A stretch of DNA of 22,086 bases from a virus. The notes below the pieces were generated by a model. It was given only the letters and a program-made list of their open reading frames with translations. It ran no database searches and was not told where the DNA came from. The position numbers were made by a program, and so were the translations under genes. The stretch is from the IMG/VR virus record IMGVR_UViG_3300008450_000517, positions 1-22,086 of that record, one strand, 5' to 3'. This document shows, piece after piece, positions 20,930 through 22,086 of this stretch (position 1 is the first letter of the stretch; each line of letters begins with the position of its first letter).

Positions 20930-22086
20930 ATGGCAACGTCAAATCAAAAACCAGTAAAAACAGTAACAATATCATATGTTGATCCTGCTCCTGGACAATC
21001 TACTCAATTAGAAATTATTAATGATCCAGGCGGTAACGTAGGTGAAGTACAATTTAATGCAAAAGGTGGCCTCTTCGGAGGATCTAATGCCTTTGTATGG
21101 AACAATACTACTAGCAATTTAGGAGTTCGTGGTAACCTCAGTGTTACGGGTAATATTTATGGAAATATAAGTGCTAGCTCTACAAACTTAAAAATTAAAG
21201 GTGGGGTGTCAGGTGACGTTTTAGTTACTGACGGTACTGGTAATTTAACTTGGACAAGTCTTCAAGATGCAGGTGGTTACGGTAACAGTGAAGTTGCTAA
21301 CTATCTACCTACATTTGAAGGTGAGTTATCTGCAGGTAATGCTGATTTAGGTAATGCGGTTACTGCAAATTACTTTATTGGTAAATTTTATGGTACAGCA
21401 AATCTAGCTACATTTGCAACAACTGCAAACGGTGTTGCGGCTGCAAACGTTTCAGGTCTGGGTAATATAGCTACACTTAACTTAGATGGTAGTAATAACA
21501 ATGTGTTGTACGGCAACGGAGTGTTTGCTTCAATACCCTCAGGTGCTAATACAGGTAATGTTACATTTAATGACATTAGTATTATTGGCACTAGCAACTT
21601 AAAGTTACAACCTGATTCTGCTAATAGTAGTGCTTATTTAGATATCTATCTAACCAGTGGTCCAGACATTCATATTGCTGGAAACGGTGAAACTGTTATT
21701 CTTGGAACTGATGACTATGCAAATGTCGCCGTCAATATTGATGGTAATGTGTCTATACAAGCCGGTGATGCCAATGGAACACAAACTTGGAACTTTGGTA
21801 CAGATGGTAATACTACCATCCCAGGTTTTATCACATCAAACAATACAATAACTATTGACAATCAAAATTCAGGTAATTCAGCAGATATCAACATTTATTC
21901 AGCAGATAATATTTTACTACAAGGTAAAGATATGCCTGTAGGGGCTGATGCTGAAGGCGGTGATATCAACATCTATGGTGGTGATGGTAGCCCAGATGAT
22001 GGTACAGACACATCAGGCACTGGTGGAGATATACATATCTCCGCTGGTGTGGGTGGATATGCTAATACATTTAGTGCATCAGGCGG
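20930..22086 (+). CDS. Fibre-like structural protein, 5' part (3' end outside window)
   Basis: Starting at ATG 20930 (AAGGA at 20916-20920) the frame stays open for 385 codons to the end of the window. The start MATSNQKPVKTVTISYVDPA leads into NDPGGNVGEVQFN and then GGLFGGSNAFVWNN. This GxxGxxQFN then F-GG-x-x-F-x-W arrangement is usual at the head of phage fibre proteins, where the first pattern set is followed by LGVRGNLSVTGNIYGN-type repeats. Later parts are Gly/Asn/Asp/Thr-rich beta-helix-like sequence (DINIYSADNILLQGKD, then GDINIYGGDG and GDIHISAG, a short repeat of GxDIxIxxG). It resembles the fibre gene at the start of the window in composition and linkers (for example TANYFIGKFYG). 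It is probably a late virion gene. Confidence 0.8.
   Translation, partial: MATSNQKPVKTVTISYVDPAPGQSTQLEIINDPGGNVGEVQFNAKGGLFGGSNAFVWNNTTSNLGVRGNLSVTGNIYGNISASSTNLKIKGGVSGDVLVTDGTGNLTWTSLQDAGGYGNSEVANYLPTFEGELSAGNADLGNAVTANYFIGKFYGTANLATFATTANGVAAANVSGLGNIATLNLDGSNNNVLYGNGVFASIPSGANTGNVTFNDISIIGTSNLKLQPDSANSSAYLDIYLTSGPDIHIAGNGETVILGTDDYANVAVNIDGNVSIQAGDANGTQTWNFGTDGNTTIPGFITSNNTITIDNQNSGNSADINIYSADNILLQGKDMPVGADAEGGDINIYGGDGSPDDGTDTSGTGGDIHISAGVGGYANTFSASG

Noticed and set aside
1-22086. tRNA genes, CRISPR arrays, insertion sequences, integrase or attachment sites
   Set aside because: No cloverleaf-like CCA-ended sequence, regular spaced direct repeats, transposase or integrase motifs were found on reading both strands.

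Overview
This window is part of the genome of a large tailed bacteriophage (Caudoviricetes) that looks T4-like and myovirus-type. The evidence is the gene content: a sliding-clamp loader AAA+ subunit (T4 gp44 type), a PhoH ATPase, a gp31/GroES-like co-chaperonin, a GH19 endolysin, a GTA-type holin and several fibre proteins. T4-late-promoter-like boxes (ATAAATA followed by C) also recur in front of genes. The DNA is AT-rich, genes are tightly packed and often overlap by 1-4 bases, and all but phoH lie on the + strand. I see no tRNA, integrase, insertion sequence or CRISPR array. A Gram-negative aquatic host is plausible from the lysis genes and the resemblance to aquatic T4-like phages, but this is inference.

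Layout. 1-5537: virion surface and lysis block, with the 3' end of a repeat-built fibre gene, the GH19 endolysin, a large protein with Ig-like repeats, and a short fibre-like protein. 5548-9116: small conserved proteins, a free-standing fragment resembling the GRGS region of bacterial DNA polymerase III alpha, an acidic-tailed small protein, the gp31-like co-chaperonin and the gp44-like clamp loader. 9115-9140: a bidirectional terminator shared with the convergent phoH gene. 9922-10090: the divergent control region. 10091-11878: two unknown proteins and the probable holin. 11880-15676: a sigma70-like promoter leading into dnaJ, a ClpA-type unfoldase with a ClpP-docking-like IGF loop, and an unknown gene. 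15712-20917: two small proteins, a 726-residue multi-domain protein, a glycosyltransferase and a nucleotidyltransferase-GNAT fusion. 20930-22086: the 5' end of another fibre gene, running off the window.

The genes suggest three joint functions. (1) Proteostasis: a GroES-like cap, a zinc-finger-less J-protein and a ClpA-like unfoldase, each of which would act with a host partner (GroEL, DnaK, ClpP) not encoded here. (2) Replication: the clamp loader plus PhoH. (3) A modular protein (16213-18393) whose domain borders coincide with short L/I/V/M-x-E followed by A/G/S motifs. These match the T4 prohead-protease (gp21) cleavage rule and sit inside repeated VKQG(L/V)AE and SLNE(F/L)AP sequences. 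I read it as a candidate processed, head-packaged polyprotein, and it is the most novel item here. A second strong candidate is the hairpin at 18408-18444, which pairs with the ribosome binding site of the glycosyltransferase gene and contains a late-promoter-like box, as in T4 genes e and soc.
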